64,000 nt of DNA from Metabacillus halosaccharovorans (GTDB taxonomy: Bacteria > Bacillota > Bacilli > Bacillales > Bacillaceae). Position 1 is the stretch's first letter, and each line of letters begins with the position of its first letter. Under the pieces are notes generated by a model. The model was not told the origin of the DNA and searched no databases. It saw nothing but the letters and a program-made list of their open reading frames with translations. Location of the stretch: contig NZ_KV917372.1 of NCBI RefSeq assembly GCF_002019635.1, positions 558,001 to 622,000 of the forward strand, read 5' to 3'. Below are positions 9,485 through 18,243 of the stretch, one piece after another. Both the position numbers and the translations under genes were made by a program.

Positions 9485-9732
9485 AAAACCCCCGTCTCTA
9501 AATATATTAGAGACGAGGGTTAAACTCGCGGTACCACTCTATTTGCTAAAATAGCCTGCTTGAAATTGTAACGGTCATGACCGGACTTATCTACATGATG
9601 AGATTTCAATAAGCCTTCTCCGAGGTGCGCTTCATAATCAAGTTCGTACCAGGCTCCCACCATTCCCGGCTCTCTATATCGAATTGTGATTACTATTCTC
9701 CTCTTCTTAGAATTATCCTTTATTAAAATGTT
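9485..9732 (-). promoter_or_regulatory. T-box riboswitch leader of argS (specifier CGC, Arg)
   Basis: Read on the minus strand, a -10 box TATAAT (9745-9740) is followed by a stem I with the AGTA motif and the specifier-loop side GAAGCGCACC. The codon CGC (Arg) is at 9629-9627, followed by the usual purine. The conserved T-box sequence is AGAGTGGTACCGCG (about 9540-9527), whose TGGT would pair with the tRNA acceptor end. A long G+C stem (9522-9487, GTCTCTA paired with TAGAGAC) and a run of T residues form the terminator. Uncharged tRNA-Arg should stabilise the antiterminator and allow argS transcription. Confidence 0.95.
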
Positions 9733-9841
9733 ATTGCATATTATACATCATAGTTTACTTAAAAATCCAATTCTTTTTATTATTATTTGTTTATTTCTTT
9801 TCCTCAATTGTTCTTTTCGTTAAATGATCATTTAAAGTGTT

Positions 9842-9870
9842 TTGACACTAACATGATGATAAACTAGGAT
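9842..9870 (+). promoter_or_regulatory. sigma-A type promoter for the two-component genes
   Basis: A consensus -35 TTGACA (9842-9847), a 17-bp spacer and TAGGAT (9865-9870) as -10, 40 bp ahead of the response-regulator start. It is likely to drive the regulator-kinase pair constitutively. Confidence 0.7.
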
Positions 9871-9910
9871 TAGTCTAGTAAAACTTAACAAATGGTAGGG
9901 TGTTCTCAAT

Positions 9911-10600
9911 ATGAAAATTTTATTAGTTGAAGATGATAAAACGATTGCTTCAGGTTTGGAATATTCATTACAAGCGGATGGATATGAAACAGTTACATGT
10001 CATAATGCTGAATCAGCAAAAGCAGTCGTCAGGGAAAGATTAGCAGAAATAGATTTATGCTTGTTAGATTTATCCTTACCAGATGGCAGCGGTTATGAGT
10101 TGTGTGAAATGGTAAAAAACCGGAGTGATAAACCCGTTATCTTTCTAACAGCATTAGATGATGAAGTAAATGTTGTGATGGGATTAGATATGGGAGCAGA
10201 TGATTATATTACGAAGCCCTTTCGTATTCGCGAGCTTATCTCGCGGATTAAGTCTGTTTTCAGAAGATATGACAAACAAATACAAACAAAACCAAAAACA
10301 ATAATAGAACTTGAAAATGTCCAAATTAATACGTTGGAAGGGAAAGTTTATAAAAACGGTGAAGAAATATTGCTTACTGCACTAGAATATCGGCTTTTTT
10401 TGATTTTTGCCAATCATATTGGACAAGTATTAACAAGAAACCAGCTTTTAGAACGGATATGGGACGTTGCTGGTGAATTTGTTAATGATAATACACTCAC
10501 AGTCTACATTAAAAGACTGCGAGAAAAGCTTGAGGATAACCCCCGTAATCCTATGATTATTAAAACAGTCCGTGGTATGGGTTACAAGGTTGGTGATTAA
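9911..10600 (+). CDS. OmpR-family response regulator
   Basis: A 229-residue protein with an N-terminal receiver domain (acidic pocket E7-D8-D9, phosphorylation site D53 in LCLLDLSLPDG, switch lysine in YITKPF near 104) and a C-terminal winged-helix DNA-binding domain ending TVYIKRLREKLEDNPRNPMI.TVRGMGYKVG, typical of OmpR/PhoB regulators. It is followed after 2 bp by the histidine kinase and then by an ABC transporter. The kinase-regulator-ATPase-permease layout is that of Bce-type antibiotic-peptide sensing modules, where the regulator activates the transporter promoter. Likely binding sites are the 11-bp-spaced repeats at 11640-11667. Confidence 0.95.
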   Translation: MKILLVEDDKTIASGLEYSLQADGYETVTCHNAESAKAVVRERLAEIDLCLLDLSLPDGSGYELCEMVKNRSDKPVIFLTALDDEVNVVMGLDMGADDYITKPFRIRELISRIKSVFRRYDKQIQTKPKTIIELENVQINTLEGKVYKNGEEILLTALEYRLFLIFANHIGQVLTRNQLLERIWDVAGEFVNDNTLTVYIKRLREKLEDNPRNPMIIKTVRGMGYKVGD

Positions 10601-10602
10601 GA

Positions 10603-11604
10603 ATGCTGCGTAATCGTGAAATACAAGTCTTATTGATTATTCTGACAAGTATTTGTTTGACTTCAACAGTCCTGGCAATTTTCTTTTTTTCTTTGCCTGT
10701 GGCGTTATACATATTTTTAACAACAACGATCTTCGTGATTGTTTTTTTCTTTTTTACCAAATGGCGGTATCGGGAGATTGAGAAGCTTTCAAACTATTTG
10801 CGTAAAATAACAAACGGAGATTATAACCTGGATATCCGTGATAATGCTGAAGGTGAATTAAGCATTTTAAAAAATGACATTTATAAAGTTACATTAATGC
10901 TTTCTGAACAAAGCTCATATTTGCAACAAGACAAAGTACGGTTAACGAATGCGATCTCAGACATCTCTCACCAGCTAAAAACTCCATTAACATCGATGAT
11001 GATGATGGCTGATTTATTAAGTCATCCAACTCTTGACGTTGCTAAACGGAAAGAGTTTACTCACAACATCCAAGCACAATTGGAAAGAATTGAATGGCTC
11101 GTCTCTTCACTATTAAAGTTAGCCAAAATTGATGCAGACATTGTTCAATTTAAAAAAGACACTGTTCCCGCTAACGTTTTAGTACAAAAAGCTGTACAAT
11201 CTGTCCTTATCCCAATGGATATCAAACAGGTCTCTTTAAAGGTAAGTGGTGATGATGTTTCATTTCTAGTTGACTTGAATTGGACCTCAGAAGCCCTTAT
11301 CAATATTCTGAAAAATTGTATTGAACATACTGGTGAAGGCGGATCCATATCAATATCTTTTGTTGAAAATACTTTATACACAGAATTAAAGATTCAAGAT
11401 TCAGGAAAAGGAATTTTAAAAGAAGACCTTCCATATATTTTCAAACGATTTTATAAAGGCAAAAATGCCGGAGAAGAAAGTGTCGGAATCGGTCTGGCTT
11501 TGTCATATAGCATTATAAAGAGTCAACATGGGGACATTGAAGTGAAAAGTGAGATTGGAAAAGGAACAACTTTCTTAATCAAGTTTTATAAACAGATCAT
11601 ATAG
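10603..11604 (+). CDS. sensor histidine kinase with minimal extracellular loop (intramembrane-sensing type)
   Basis: A 333-residue kinase. Two transmembrane helices (about 8-29 and 31-51) are joined with almost no extracellular loop, followed by a HAMP-like linker (52-105). The phosphoacceptor motif is AISDISHQLKTPLTSMM (His123), and the ATP-binding domain shows N box EALINILKNCIEHT, G1 DSGKGI, F box FKRFYKGK and G2 GVGIGLALSY-type residues. Kinases lacking a sensory loop, such as BceS, do not bind the signal themselves but read the state of the partner ABC transporter. That fits the genes immediately downstream, although the ligand cannot be inferred. Confidence 0.93.
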   Translation: MLRNREIQVLLIILTSICLTSTVLAIFFFSLPVALYIFLTTTIFVIVFFFFTKWRYREIEKLSNYLRKITNGDYNLDIRDNAEGELSILKNDIYKVTLMLSEQSSYLQQDKVRLTNAISDISHQLKTPLTSMMMMADLLSHPTLDVAKRKEFTHNIQAQLERIEWLVSSLLKLAKIDADIVQFKKDTVPANVLVQKAVQSVLIPMDIKQVSLKVSGDDVSFLVDLNWTSEALINILKNCIEHTGEGGSISISFVENTLYTELKIQDSGKGILKEDLPYIFKRFYKGKNAGEESVGIGLALSYSIIKSQHGDIEVKSEIGKGTTFLIKFYKQII

Positions 11605-11627
11605 AACTTGAACGAAAAATCTCTCTA

Positions 11628-11682
11628 AGTGACTAAAATGTCACTAAAGAGTCACTCAATCGTCATTTTAGGCAGATATACT
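11628..11682 (+). promoter_or_regulatory. candidate response-regulator operator and -10 box ahead of the ABC genes
   Basis: The gap holds a perfect inverted repeat AGTGAC-6-GTCACT (11628-11645) and three direct repeats GTCACT (11640), GTCACT (11651) and GTCATT (11662) spaced exactly 11 bp, one helical turn apart. OmpR-family regulators bind such same-face repeats. A -10 like TATACT follows at 11677, with no good -35, as expected for an activated promoter. Confidence 0.55.
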
Positions 11683-11714
11683 AAAATCACAAATGAACTG
11701 GAGGTAATATAATA

Positions 11715-12398
11715 ATGAGTATTCTACAAATAGAAAATCTGTCTAAAGTGTACGGTAAAGGTGAAACCGCTGTAACAGCATTAGATAATGTGTCATTCTC
11801 AGTAAACAAAGGTGAATTTGTCGTCATTATCGGCCCATCCGGATCTGGAAAATCAACTTTGCTTCATTTACTTGGTGGAGTAGATCAACCTACAAGCGGT
11901 AAAGTGTATATTGATGGTACCGATTTATACAATTTAAATGAAACACAGCTAGCCATCTTTAGAAGAAGACAAATTGGATTGATCTATCAATTTTATAACC
12001 TTATCCCTATTTTAACGGTTGAAGAAAATATCACATTACCATTGCTATTGGATGAGCATAAGGTCGACAAAAAGCAATTTGATGAAATTGTTGAAAAACT
12101 GGGTTTGAATCTTCGTCTAGGTCATTTACCTAATCAGCTATCAGGTGGTCAGCAGCAACGTGTATCAATAGGTCGAGCATTAATAAGCAATCCTGCGATC
12201 ATGCTGGCTGACGAACCTACAGGTAACTTAGACAGTAAAAATAGTGAAGAAATCATGGAACTTTTAAAAATGTTTAACAAAACATTTAATCAAACACTTA
12301 TTGTCATCACACATGATGAACGGATAGCCCTGCAAGCCGATCGCATTATTTCCATTGAAGACGGAAGAATTGCCAAGGATGAGGTGATTCGTTCATGA
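11715..12398 (+). CDS. ABC transporter ATP-binding protein (BceA/MacB/LolD type)
   Basis: A 227-residue nucleotide-binding protein of the MacB/LolD/FtsE class, which powers FtsX-type permeases. Visible motifs are Walker A GPSGSGKST (about 38-46), the Q loop in GLIYQFYNLIPILTVEENI (this 'fYNLiP.lt..eN' sequence is class-specific), signature LSGGQQQRVSIGRAL, Walker B IMLADEPTGNLD and the H-loop ITHDERIA. The start ATG has GGAGGT eight bases upstream, and the gene overlaps the permease by 4 bp (ATGA), so the two are translationally coupled. Probable role: detoxification or sensing of antimicrobial peptides or lipid-cycle inhibitors together with the upstream kinase pair. Confidence 0.95.
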   Translation: MSILQIENLSKVYGKGETAVTALDNVSFSVNKGEFVVIIGPSGSGKSTLLHLLGGVDQPTSGKVYIDGTDLYNLNETQLAIFRRRQIGLIYQFYNLIPILTVEENITLPLLLDEHKVDKKQFDEIVEKLGLNLRLGHLPNQLSGGQQQRVSIGRALISNPAIMLADEPTGNLDSKNSEEIMELLKMFNKTFNQTLIVITHDERIALQADRIISIEDGRIAKDEVIRS

Positions 12399-14986
12399 AT
12401 ATAGTAAATAAGTTAACAGTTAGACATTTAAAAAAGAATAAAAGAAGAACACTTATAACGATTATTGGCGTGATTATATCAGTTGCCATGATTACGGCTG
12501 TTGCAACCTTAGGAGTTTCGTTTCTTGATTTTATGAAAAGACAAACCATTGCCTCCTCTGGTGAATGGCATGTGCAATATAAGGATATAACCAAGAAACA
12601 GCTGGAATCGATTGCAGCTGATGAAACAACAAGTAAACTAGTCATTGCGAATGAACTTGGTTATTCTCCTTTAGAAAACTCACAAAATAGGAACAAACCC
12701 TACTTATTTATTCAAGAATACAATGAACAAGGCTATAACCAATTTCCGATTGAGGTCAGCGAAGGGCGTCTTCCTAAAACTGCAAATGAGGTCATTATTT
12801 CTGATGAGATTATTCAAGATGCTAAAGTCGACTACAAAATTGGTGACAAAATCACGCTGGAAATTGGACAAAGGCTCGTACCGGGAGCTGAATCTCCGTT
12901 AAAACAAAATGATCCGCTCCAACAAGATGAGGAGATCGGAAAAGAAACTCTACAAATCGAAAAAACGGAAACCTTCACCATTGTAGGAATGATGAAACGA
13001 CCTATATTGGAACCGACATGGTCTCCTGGATACACAGTGATAAACTATACAAATTCTACATTATTAACTCAAGATGATTTACTAGATGCCTTTGTTGTTA
13101 TGAATAAGGTGGATGGATCACTGTATAACAAGGTAGAAAAGATCAAAAAGGAAAATAAAATCGACAAAGTGGAATATAATGATGCACTACTGCGCTATTA
13201 TGGTGTTACAGATAATGATAATTTAAGAACAACCTTATTTTCTCTAGCAACAATTATTATGGTCGTCATTATTATAGGCTCTGTAGCATTGATATATAAT
13301 GCTTTTGCCATTAGTGTTTCTGAACGGGCAAGACATTTGGGAATGCTTTCAAGTGTAGGTGCAACGAAAAAACAAAAGCGTAACTCTGTATTTTTTGAAG
13401 GCAGCCTTATTGGTTCAATTAGTATTCCAATTGGACTGATTGCTGGACTTGGTGGGATTGCCGCTACCTTTTGGTATATTAACACATACCTTAAAGGTGC
13501 TATAGGAGATGGTGCTGAAAATCTGGAAGTTGTTGTGACACCCTATTCTTTCCTTATTGCTTGCTTTGTTTCGATCATTACGATTTTTATCTCAACTTAT
13601 TTACCTGCACGAAAAGCATCAAAAATCTCTGCCATTGACGCCATTCGTCAAACACAGGATATTAAATTAACAGGTAATACGGTTAAAACATCTAAACTCG
13701 TCCGAAAAATGTTCGGGATGGAAGCCGAAATTGGCTTGAAAAACGTAAAGCGTAATAAAAAAAGGTATCGGGTAACTGTTTTCTCACTGATCATAAGTAT
13801 TGTTCTCTACTTATCTGTCTCTTATTTCACAGATAGCATAAGTAAATCTGCAGAGCTATCACAAGATGGAATTAAATATGATATCCAAGTATCTGGAAGT
13901 AACATGACAATCGATGAACTAAGACCTTTCTCCCATTTCGATGCTGTCATCGATGCTAGTTTACAAACTAGAATTCAACTAAACGCAGACATCCAAGAAG
14001 AATTACTTCCTGATTTATTGATGGAGATGATTGAAAAAGATAACCTTCCACTCGATAATGGAAATTATGAGTATTACGTAAACTTGTATGGTTTGGATGA
14101 AGCAAATTTCCGGGAATATGCGGAATCAATTGGAACGGATGTAGCAAGTTTCACAGATTCAGATAAACCAGCAGCTATTGTTATCGATAAAATTTCTTAT
14201 CAAGATTTTACCACAGGTAATTACATTGAAACTAAATCGATTGAAGCAAAACCTGGTGAAAAGATTGATGTAGTATTAAAAAACTATGAAACAGAGGAGC
14301 ATGTATTATTACCTGAACTAAAAATTGGAGCATTAACTGATCAAGTTCCATTTGGGGTCATTTCATCTCGCCTGGGCGGTTTAGATATGATCGTACCGCA
14401 AAAAACGATGGACAAACTAACAAGTGGTAATGAACAAGTAAAACAGATGGTTGAAACTTATCTATTTTTAAATAGCTCTGATCCACTGACAACACAAAAA
14501 GAAATCGAAGATGCCACCACTTCGGATGTAAATATATACAATGTATACAAACAAAAACAAAATGAACAACAGCTTATCCTCTTTCTTTCTGTGTTTACGT
14601 ACGGCTTTATCGCTTTAATTTCGTTAATTTCAATCGCAAATATTTTTAATACGATCTCTACAAGTATTTCATTACGAAAAAGAGAATTTGCCATGTTAAA
14701 ATCTGTTGGGTTAACTCCAAAAGGATTTAATAAAATGATTTATTATGAAAGTATTTTTTACGGTGTAAAGGCATTATTATTCGGTCTCCCAATTAGTGGG
14801 GTTGTGATGTTCCTTATATATAAGTCAGTACAACGTACATTTGAATATGGTTTTCAGCTTCCATGGTTGAATATCTTATTCGTAATTGCAGCGATTTTTA
14901 TTATCGTTGGCTCTGCTATGCTTTACTCCATCCAAAAGATAAAAAAAGAAAATATAATTGATGGGTTAATACAGGAGAATATTTAA
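12395..14986 (+). CDS. FtsX-family ABC transporter permease, 863 residues
   Basis: A long permease with one N-terminal helix (about 20-48), a large extracellular domain (about 50-285), three helices ending in the FtsX signature STYLPARKASKISAIDAIRQ (about 408-427), a further helix (about 465), a second extracellular region and three C-terminal helices: eight in all. It therefore has two FtsX modules, like LolC or peptide-export permeases, and is much longer than the roughly 650-residue ten-helix BceB permeases. Two homologous segments 'A.HLGMLSSVGATKKQ' and 'REFAMLKSVGLTPKG' begin each FtsX module. Function with the upstream ATPase is likely; transport direction and substrate are not visible. 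Confidence 0.92.
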   Translation: MNIVNKLTVRHLKKNKRRTLITIIGVIISVAMITAVATLGVSFLDFMKRQTIASSGEWHVQYKDITKKQLESIAADETTSKLVIANELGYSPLENSQNRNKPYLFIQEYNEQGYNQFPIEVSEGRLPKTANEVIISDEIIQDAKVDYKIGDKITLEIGQRLVPGAESPLKQNDPLQQDEEIGKETLQIEKTETFTIVGMMKRPILEPTWSPGYTVINYTNSTLLTQDDLLDAFVVMNKVDGSLYNKVEKIKKENKIDKVEYNDALLRYYGVTDNDNLRTTLFSLATIIMVVIIIGSVALIYNAFAISVSERARHLGMLSSVGATKKQKRNSVFFEGSLIGSISIPIGLIAGLGGIAATFWYINTYLKGAIGDGAENLEVVVTPYSFLIACFVSIITIFISTYLPARKASKISAIDAIRQTQDIKLTGNTVKTSKLVRKMFGMEAEIGLKNVKRNKKRYRVTVFSLIISIVLYLSVSYFTDSISKSAELSQDGIKYDIQVSGSNMTIDELRPFSHFDAVIDASLQTRIQLNADIQEELLPDLLMEMIEKDNLPLDNGNYEYYVNLYGLDEANFREYAESIGTDVASFTDSDKPAAIVIDKISYQDFTTGNYIETKSIEAKPGEKIDVVLKNYETEEHVLLPELKIGALTDQVPFGVISSRLGGLDMIVPQKTMDKLTSGNEQVKQMVETYLFLNSSDPLTTQKEIEDATTSDVNIYNVYKQKQNEQQLILFLSVFTYGFIALISLISIANIFNTISTSISLRKREFAMLKSVGLTPKGFNKMIYYESIFYGVKALLFGLPISGVVMFLIYKSVQRTFEYGFQLPWLNILFVIAAIFIIVGSAMLYSIQKIKKENIIDGLIQENI

Positions 14987-14991
14987 TAGTT

Positions 14992-15027
14992 AACCAGGTG
15001 GTCATTAAATATCCACCTGGTTTTTTC
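14992..15027 (+). terminator. rho-independent terminator of the two-component/ABC operon
   Basis: A perfect 10-bp stem AACCAGGTGG/CCACCTGGTT (14992-15001 and 15013-15022) with an 11-base loop is followed by T residues, six bases past the permease stop. Confidence 0.92.
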
Positions 15028-15142
15028 CTACTGCCTCAACCTCGTCTAATTACATGAATCTCGGACTTTCATTCTTTAAACATAGTGGTTTTAAGTGCTA
15101 CTTTTTGAATGGAGTAATGAATGGAAACTCGATTATTTGATA

Positions 15143-15313
15143 TTAGTCTCTTCCGTGTGTGCCATTAGAATTGATACCATTTTGATTGATTACTTCCCCG
15201 AGCTTTTCATCTTGTATATTTTCATTTGGTGGAGACATTCCAGATTTTTTTTCAAAATAGATAGCTATAGCCCCTATTATTAAAACCGGCATTAGTATGA
15301 ATAACCAAATCAT
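15143..15313 (-). CDS. 56-residue single-pass membrane protein, unknown
   Basis: A small ORF starting at ATG 15313 with AGAGGTG seven bases upstream. The product begins MIWLFILMPVLIIGAIAIYF, one clear transmembrane helix with the N-terminus at the membrane, and continues with a polar tail rich in N, E, G and K ending NGTHGRD. No family is recognised. Good ribosome binding site, clean helix and sensible codon use argue that it is real. It stands alone between the ABC operon terminator and the histidine phosphatase gene. Confidence 0.6.
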   Translation of the reverse strand: MIWLFILMPVLIIGAIAIYFEKKSGMSPPNENIQDEKLGEVINQNGINSNGTHGRD

Positions 15314-15407
15314 CAAAACACCTCTTTTATAAAAATATATTTCTATTTATTTTTCTTACACCCTTATGCACAGAAACCTTTTTCGACCACAGTTTTCATA
15401 AACCATA

Positions 15408-15947
15408 TCACTTCCATAAACGCTTATAAGTTACTTTACGATTTTCAAGCTTTAATAAATACACATCAGGATTGGTTAGATTTTTCCAATCATCAAAACC
15501 AAAATTATTGTTATAATGCTTAAGAAGTAATGACATTAAATTACCATGAGTAACAATAATGGTATTATTAGCTTCATTTTCGAAAACTTCTTCCACAATC
15601 TCAAGTATTCTGTTCATTGCTTCTTGACTTGATTCTCCGCCTTCATATTTTATTTCCATATCATCAAAAGTTAATTTTAATTTATGTAACCAATCAGTAA
15701 GATTATTGCTGCTCAGTACACGCTCAGTCAAATTTTTATTTACTTCAACCTTCAAATTAAGCCTATTAGCCAAAGGTTGAATTGATTCAATTGCACGTTT
15801 ATAAGGACTAGAAATAATATGGTGTATATTTATTTGAGAAAAGTAACGGGATAGTTCCAAAGCTTGTTTATGACCAATTTCTGTAAGCGGTGATTCAGGA
15901 TGTTGCCCTTCTGCTTCACAATGCCTAACTAGATAGATATTTTTCAT
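15408..15947 (-). CDS. histidine phosphatase (phosphoglycerate mutase-like) family protein
   Basis: A 179-residue single-domain protein with the catalytic motif YLVRHCEAEG (phospho-accepting His9) at the N-terminus, the 'SPLTEIGHKQALEL' segment, the second arginine in ISSPYKRAIES, and the second catalytic histidine in TIIVTHGNLM near residue 136. The order and spacing match the branch-2-free, cofactor-dependent PGM-like phosphatases. In B. subtilis several such proteins act as broad phosphatases; the substrate here is unknown. The RHC variant replaces the usual RHG. The gene lies alone on the minus strand. Confidence 0.9.
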   Translation of the reverse strand: MKNIYLVRHCEAEGQHPESPLTEIGHKQALELSRYFSQINIHHIISSPYKRAIESIQPLANRLNLKVEVNKNLTERVLSSNNLTDWLHKLKLTFDDMEIKYEGGESSQEAMNRILEIVEEVFENEANNTIIVTHGNLMSLLLKHYNNNFGFDDWKNLTNPDVYLLKLENRKVTYKRLWK

Positions 15948-15976
15948 AATTTACACTCCCAATTATCTATAGTCCC

Positions 15977-16249
15977 CTAATTAGTTCCATACCTTTTAGC
16001 TGCTTTGATTCGAGCACGTTCTGCTTCAACCTCACGATTGCGTGGCTCTGCATTGGTTACAAGTGTATTTAGTAGATTCTTAGATACCATTGCAATCTCA
16101 TTAACTGCCTGATTAAAAACTTCTTCATTTGCCATTGATGGCTTGTTATATCCACTAATCTTTCTGACGTATTGAAGAGAAGCCGCATGAACCTCCTCAT
16201 CAGTAGCTGATGGGCTGAAATTAAATAGTGTCCGGATGTTTCTGCACAT
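15977..16249 (-). CDS. DUF2277 family protein
   Basis: A 90-residue protein starting MCRNIRTLFNFSPSATDEEV behind AAGGAG. The conserved opening 'MCRNI..L.nf.P.at.eEi.aAslQyVrKisG' defines the DUF2277 family, small soluble proteins found in many bacteria with no known function. The C-terminus is basic (EAERARIKAAKRYG), also typical. Nothing in the neighbourhood suggests a role; it has its own ribosome binding site. Confidence 0.9.
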   Translation of the reverse strand: MCRNIRTLFNFSPSATDEEVHAASLQYVRKISGYNKPSMANEEVFNQAVNEIAMVSKNLLNTLVTNAEPRNREVEAERARIKAAKRYGTN

Positions 16250-16353
16250 ACGTTATACACTCCTTATTGTAATGATTATTACATAATTGTTTTCCACAAA
16301 GAATGCCTAATAACCTTTAACTCTAATTAAAATAATATTTCTATGATTGATCA

Positions 16354-16950
16354 TTACATTTTCCAATCATACTCCATAAGATTTGCAGCTTGTATGGCTC
16401 GTTCGTTTCCTAATAATTTTTCAACCACATACAAAGACATATCAATACCAGCTGATACCCCTGCAGATAAAATAATTTTCCCATTATCGATATAACGAGC
16501 ATTCTCAACGATAACAGCAGATGTAGGAGCAACTTCTTTTAGCTCATTTAGCGCATTCTGATTCGTTGTAAGTCTTAATCCTTCTAACAAATTTGCTTTT
16601 GCTAATAATAATGCACCAGTACATACAGATAATACGAGTTCGGCTTCATTAGATTTTTCATTTATCCAGTTGGTGAGGTTCCGATTATGCATTTCTTTTC
16701 TTGAACCCCAACCTCCAGGAATAATCAGAATATCAGGAGTCGGGCAGTTATGAATGGAGTAGGTGGGGTTTATACTAAGGTTACCTAATGCATGAACAGG
16801 GCGTTTTTCCTCTGCTACTGTGTACACTGAAAAGTCATGTCCTCTATTGCTTCCTACTAGAAACACCTCATAAGGACCGGCAAAATCCAAAATTTCAACA
16901 TATTCATATATCAAAATCGCAACATTCTTTGGTCTTATAACACTATTCAT
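16354..16950 (-). CDS. DJ-1/PfpI (class I glutamine amidotransferase-like) family protein
   Basis: A 198-residue DJ-1/PfpI-fold protein starting at ATG 16950 (GAGGATG upstream). The nucleophile elbow reads LVLSVCTGALLLAKA (Cys near residue 107), preceded by ILIIPGGWGSRKEMHN with the conserved glycine loop, and followed by 'LTTNQNALNELKEV' and 'NGKIILSAGVSAGIDMSLYVV'. This closely resembles the amidotransferase-like half of AraC/FtrA-type regulators and isonitrile hydratase-like proteins, but no DNA-binding domain follows. Enzymatic role unknown. Confidence 0.88.
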   Translation of the reverse strand: MNSVIRPKNVAILIYEYVEILDFAGPYEVFLVGSNRGHDFSVYTVAEEKRPVHALGNLSINPTYSIHNCPTPDILIIPGGWGSRKEMHNRNLTNWINEKSNEAELVLSVCTGALLLAKANLLEGLRLTTNQNALNELKEVAPTSAVIVENARYIDNGKIILSAGVSAGIDMSLYVVEKLLGNERAIQAANLMEYDWKM

Positions 16951-16974
16951 TTCATCATCCTCATAAAGTAGTAA

Positions 16975-16999
16975 AGCATTTGGTAAAATTCCAAATGCT
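16975..16999 (-). terminator. hairpin between the VOC and DJ-1 genes, weak terminator
   Basis: A 9-bp perfect stem AGCATTTGG/CCAAATGCT with a short loop; on the minus strand it is followed by TTTACTACTTT, a poor T-run. It may end the transcript of the gene at 17088-17429. Confidence 0.4.
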
Positions 17000-17087
17000 C
17001 TCCATTTCTATTAAATAAAAACATATTTTATATTTCTTATTTAAAGCGCCAAATTGTTAAGGGTTAAAAATCATATGTTCAATGGGA

Positions 17088-17429
17088 TTATTTACAAACC
17101 ATGATTATATTTCCATCCAGATCTTCAAAGTTGAACCAATGTCCATTTTCGATTTCAGTCGTTATATGAACATTTTTTTGTTTCAAGTAATCATATGTTC
17201 TTTTAATATCATCTGTTAGAAGTTGAACAGCTGGAACTTTATGTATATGTTCTGGTGCAAATATTTTACTATCAAGTATAATATTTTGTCCGTTTAACGG
17301 TAGAACATATATATGCCCAAAGTGTATTTCTCCATCTTTTGGAAAGCATAATATATCGCAATACCAATTACTTGCTTGTTCAATGTTACTAACCGGAATA
17401 AAAACACCGCCAATTTTATCTAAGAACAA
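17088..17429 (-). CDS. VOC family protein (single-domain glyoxalase fold)
   Basis: A 113-residue protein starting at TTG 17429 with GAGGTG eight bases upstream. The sequence FIPVSNIEQASNWYCDILCF is the classic VOC opening (first strand and helix), and GHWFNFEDLDGNIIMVC is the closing 'f.DpdGN.i.v' strand. Residues at the metal positions are partly changed (no clear His in the first strand), so it may bind a ligand rather than catalyse. Substrate unknown. Confidence 0.87.
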   Translation of the reverse strand: MFLDKIGGVFIPVSNIEQASNWYCDILCFPKDGEIHFGHIYVLPLNGQNIILDSKIFAPEHIHKVPAVQLLTDDIKRTYDYLKQKNVHITTEIENGHWFNFEDLDGNIIMVCK

Positions 17430-17493
17430 ATTATTCTCACCTCAAATATTGTTATATAATGACAAATCATTCACTTCAAAAAATAGAGTAAAG

Positions 17494-18051
17494 TTAACTA
17501 AACTTTTTCCCAATCGGTGTTACGATTCCGTCCATACTGATAGAATTTTTCTTTTTCCAGTAGTTTTCTAAGTCTTCTTCACTTTTATTTTCAGCCCACT
17601 TTTGGAGAGTATCCCGCTCACCATGATATGAATAAAAAGGGACACTAAATCCGCATGACGTTTTTACTGTTTCAATTCTTGCGTGTACAATTTGACGTGA
17701 ACCAGGAAGTATTTCAAAATGTTTAGCCATATTATCCCATTCCGGCGATTCAGGCAATATTATCTTTCCTTTACCATATAGTCGTAGAATCATAGGAGGT
17801 CCTTCAAAGGCTAAGAACATAAACGTCACTCTACCGTTATCTATTAAATGGGCACTCGTTTCATTTCCACTACCCGTTAAATCTATATATGCTACTTCAT
17901 TTGGTGAAAATATCCTCAGAACATCATAGCCTTTTGGAGATATGTTAACATGTCCCTCTTCATTTAGAGGTGCTGAACCTACGAAAAAGATTCTTTGTTT
18001 TTTAATAAATTCTTCATGTTTTGGAAGTATAGATGAATATACAGTTCCCAA
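17494..18051 (-). CDS. pyridoxamine 5'-phosphate oxidase family (FMN-binding split barrel) protein
   Basis: About 185 residues. 'RIFFVGSAPLNEEGHVNISPKG' and 'VAYIDLTGSGNETSAHLIDN' are typical of the PNPOx-like flavin-binding split-barrel family, followed by 'RVTFMFLAFEGPPMILRLYG', the dimer-interface strand. These proteins bind FMN, F420 or haem; in Bacillus the role of this subfamily is unknown. A strong GAGGAGG lies just inside the longer in-frame ORF, so I place the start at TTG 18051, seven bases after it, rather than further upstream. Confidence 0.85.
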   Translation of the reverse strand: MGTVYSSILPKHEEFIKKQRIFFVGSAPLNEEGHVNISPKGYDVLRIFSPNEVAYIDLTGSGNETSAHLIDNGRVTFMFLAFEGPPMILRLYGKGKIILPESPEWDNMAKHFEILPGSRQIVHARIETVKTSCGFSVPFYSYHGERDTLQKWAENKSEEDLENYWKKKNSISMDGIVTPIGKKFS

Positions 18052-18243
18052 TGAAATTCCTCCTCGATACACAAATTTAATAACATTCCATTTAGAGAAG
18101 CGTTCGTCAGCGTATTATAAAATATGAAAGATGTTCTCCATACATACCTCTGATGTAAGAATGCAACTAATAATAGACCGTTGTTCTTTCCTCAAGTAAG
18201 GTGCTTAAAAAGGGACACCGCTTCTACGTTGCCCCATTTAGTA

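Noticed and set aside
10560-11381. Minus-strand frames opposite the histidine kinase
   Set aside because: They mirror the kinase coding strand and lack ribosome binding sites and family motifs.
15095-15283. Plus-strand 62-codon frame rich in F, I, Y and S
   Set aside because: Overlaps the better-supported minus-strand membrane ORF at 15143-15313 and has no ribosome binding site.
18073-18243. Gap between the PNPOx-like and methyltransferase genes as a possible gene remnant
   Set aside because: No reading frame with a start and no recognisable family in either strand.
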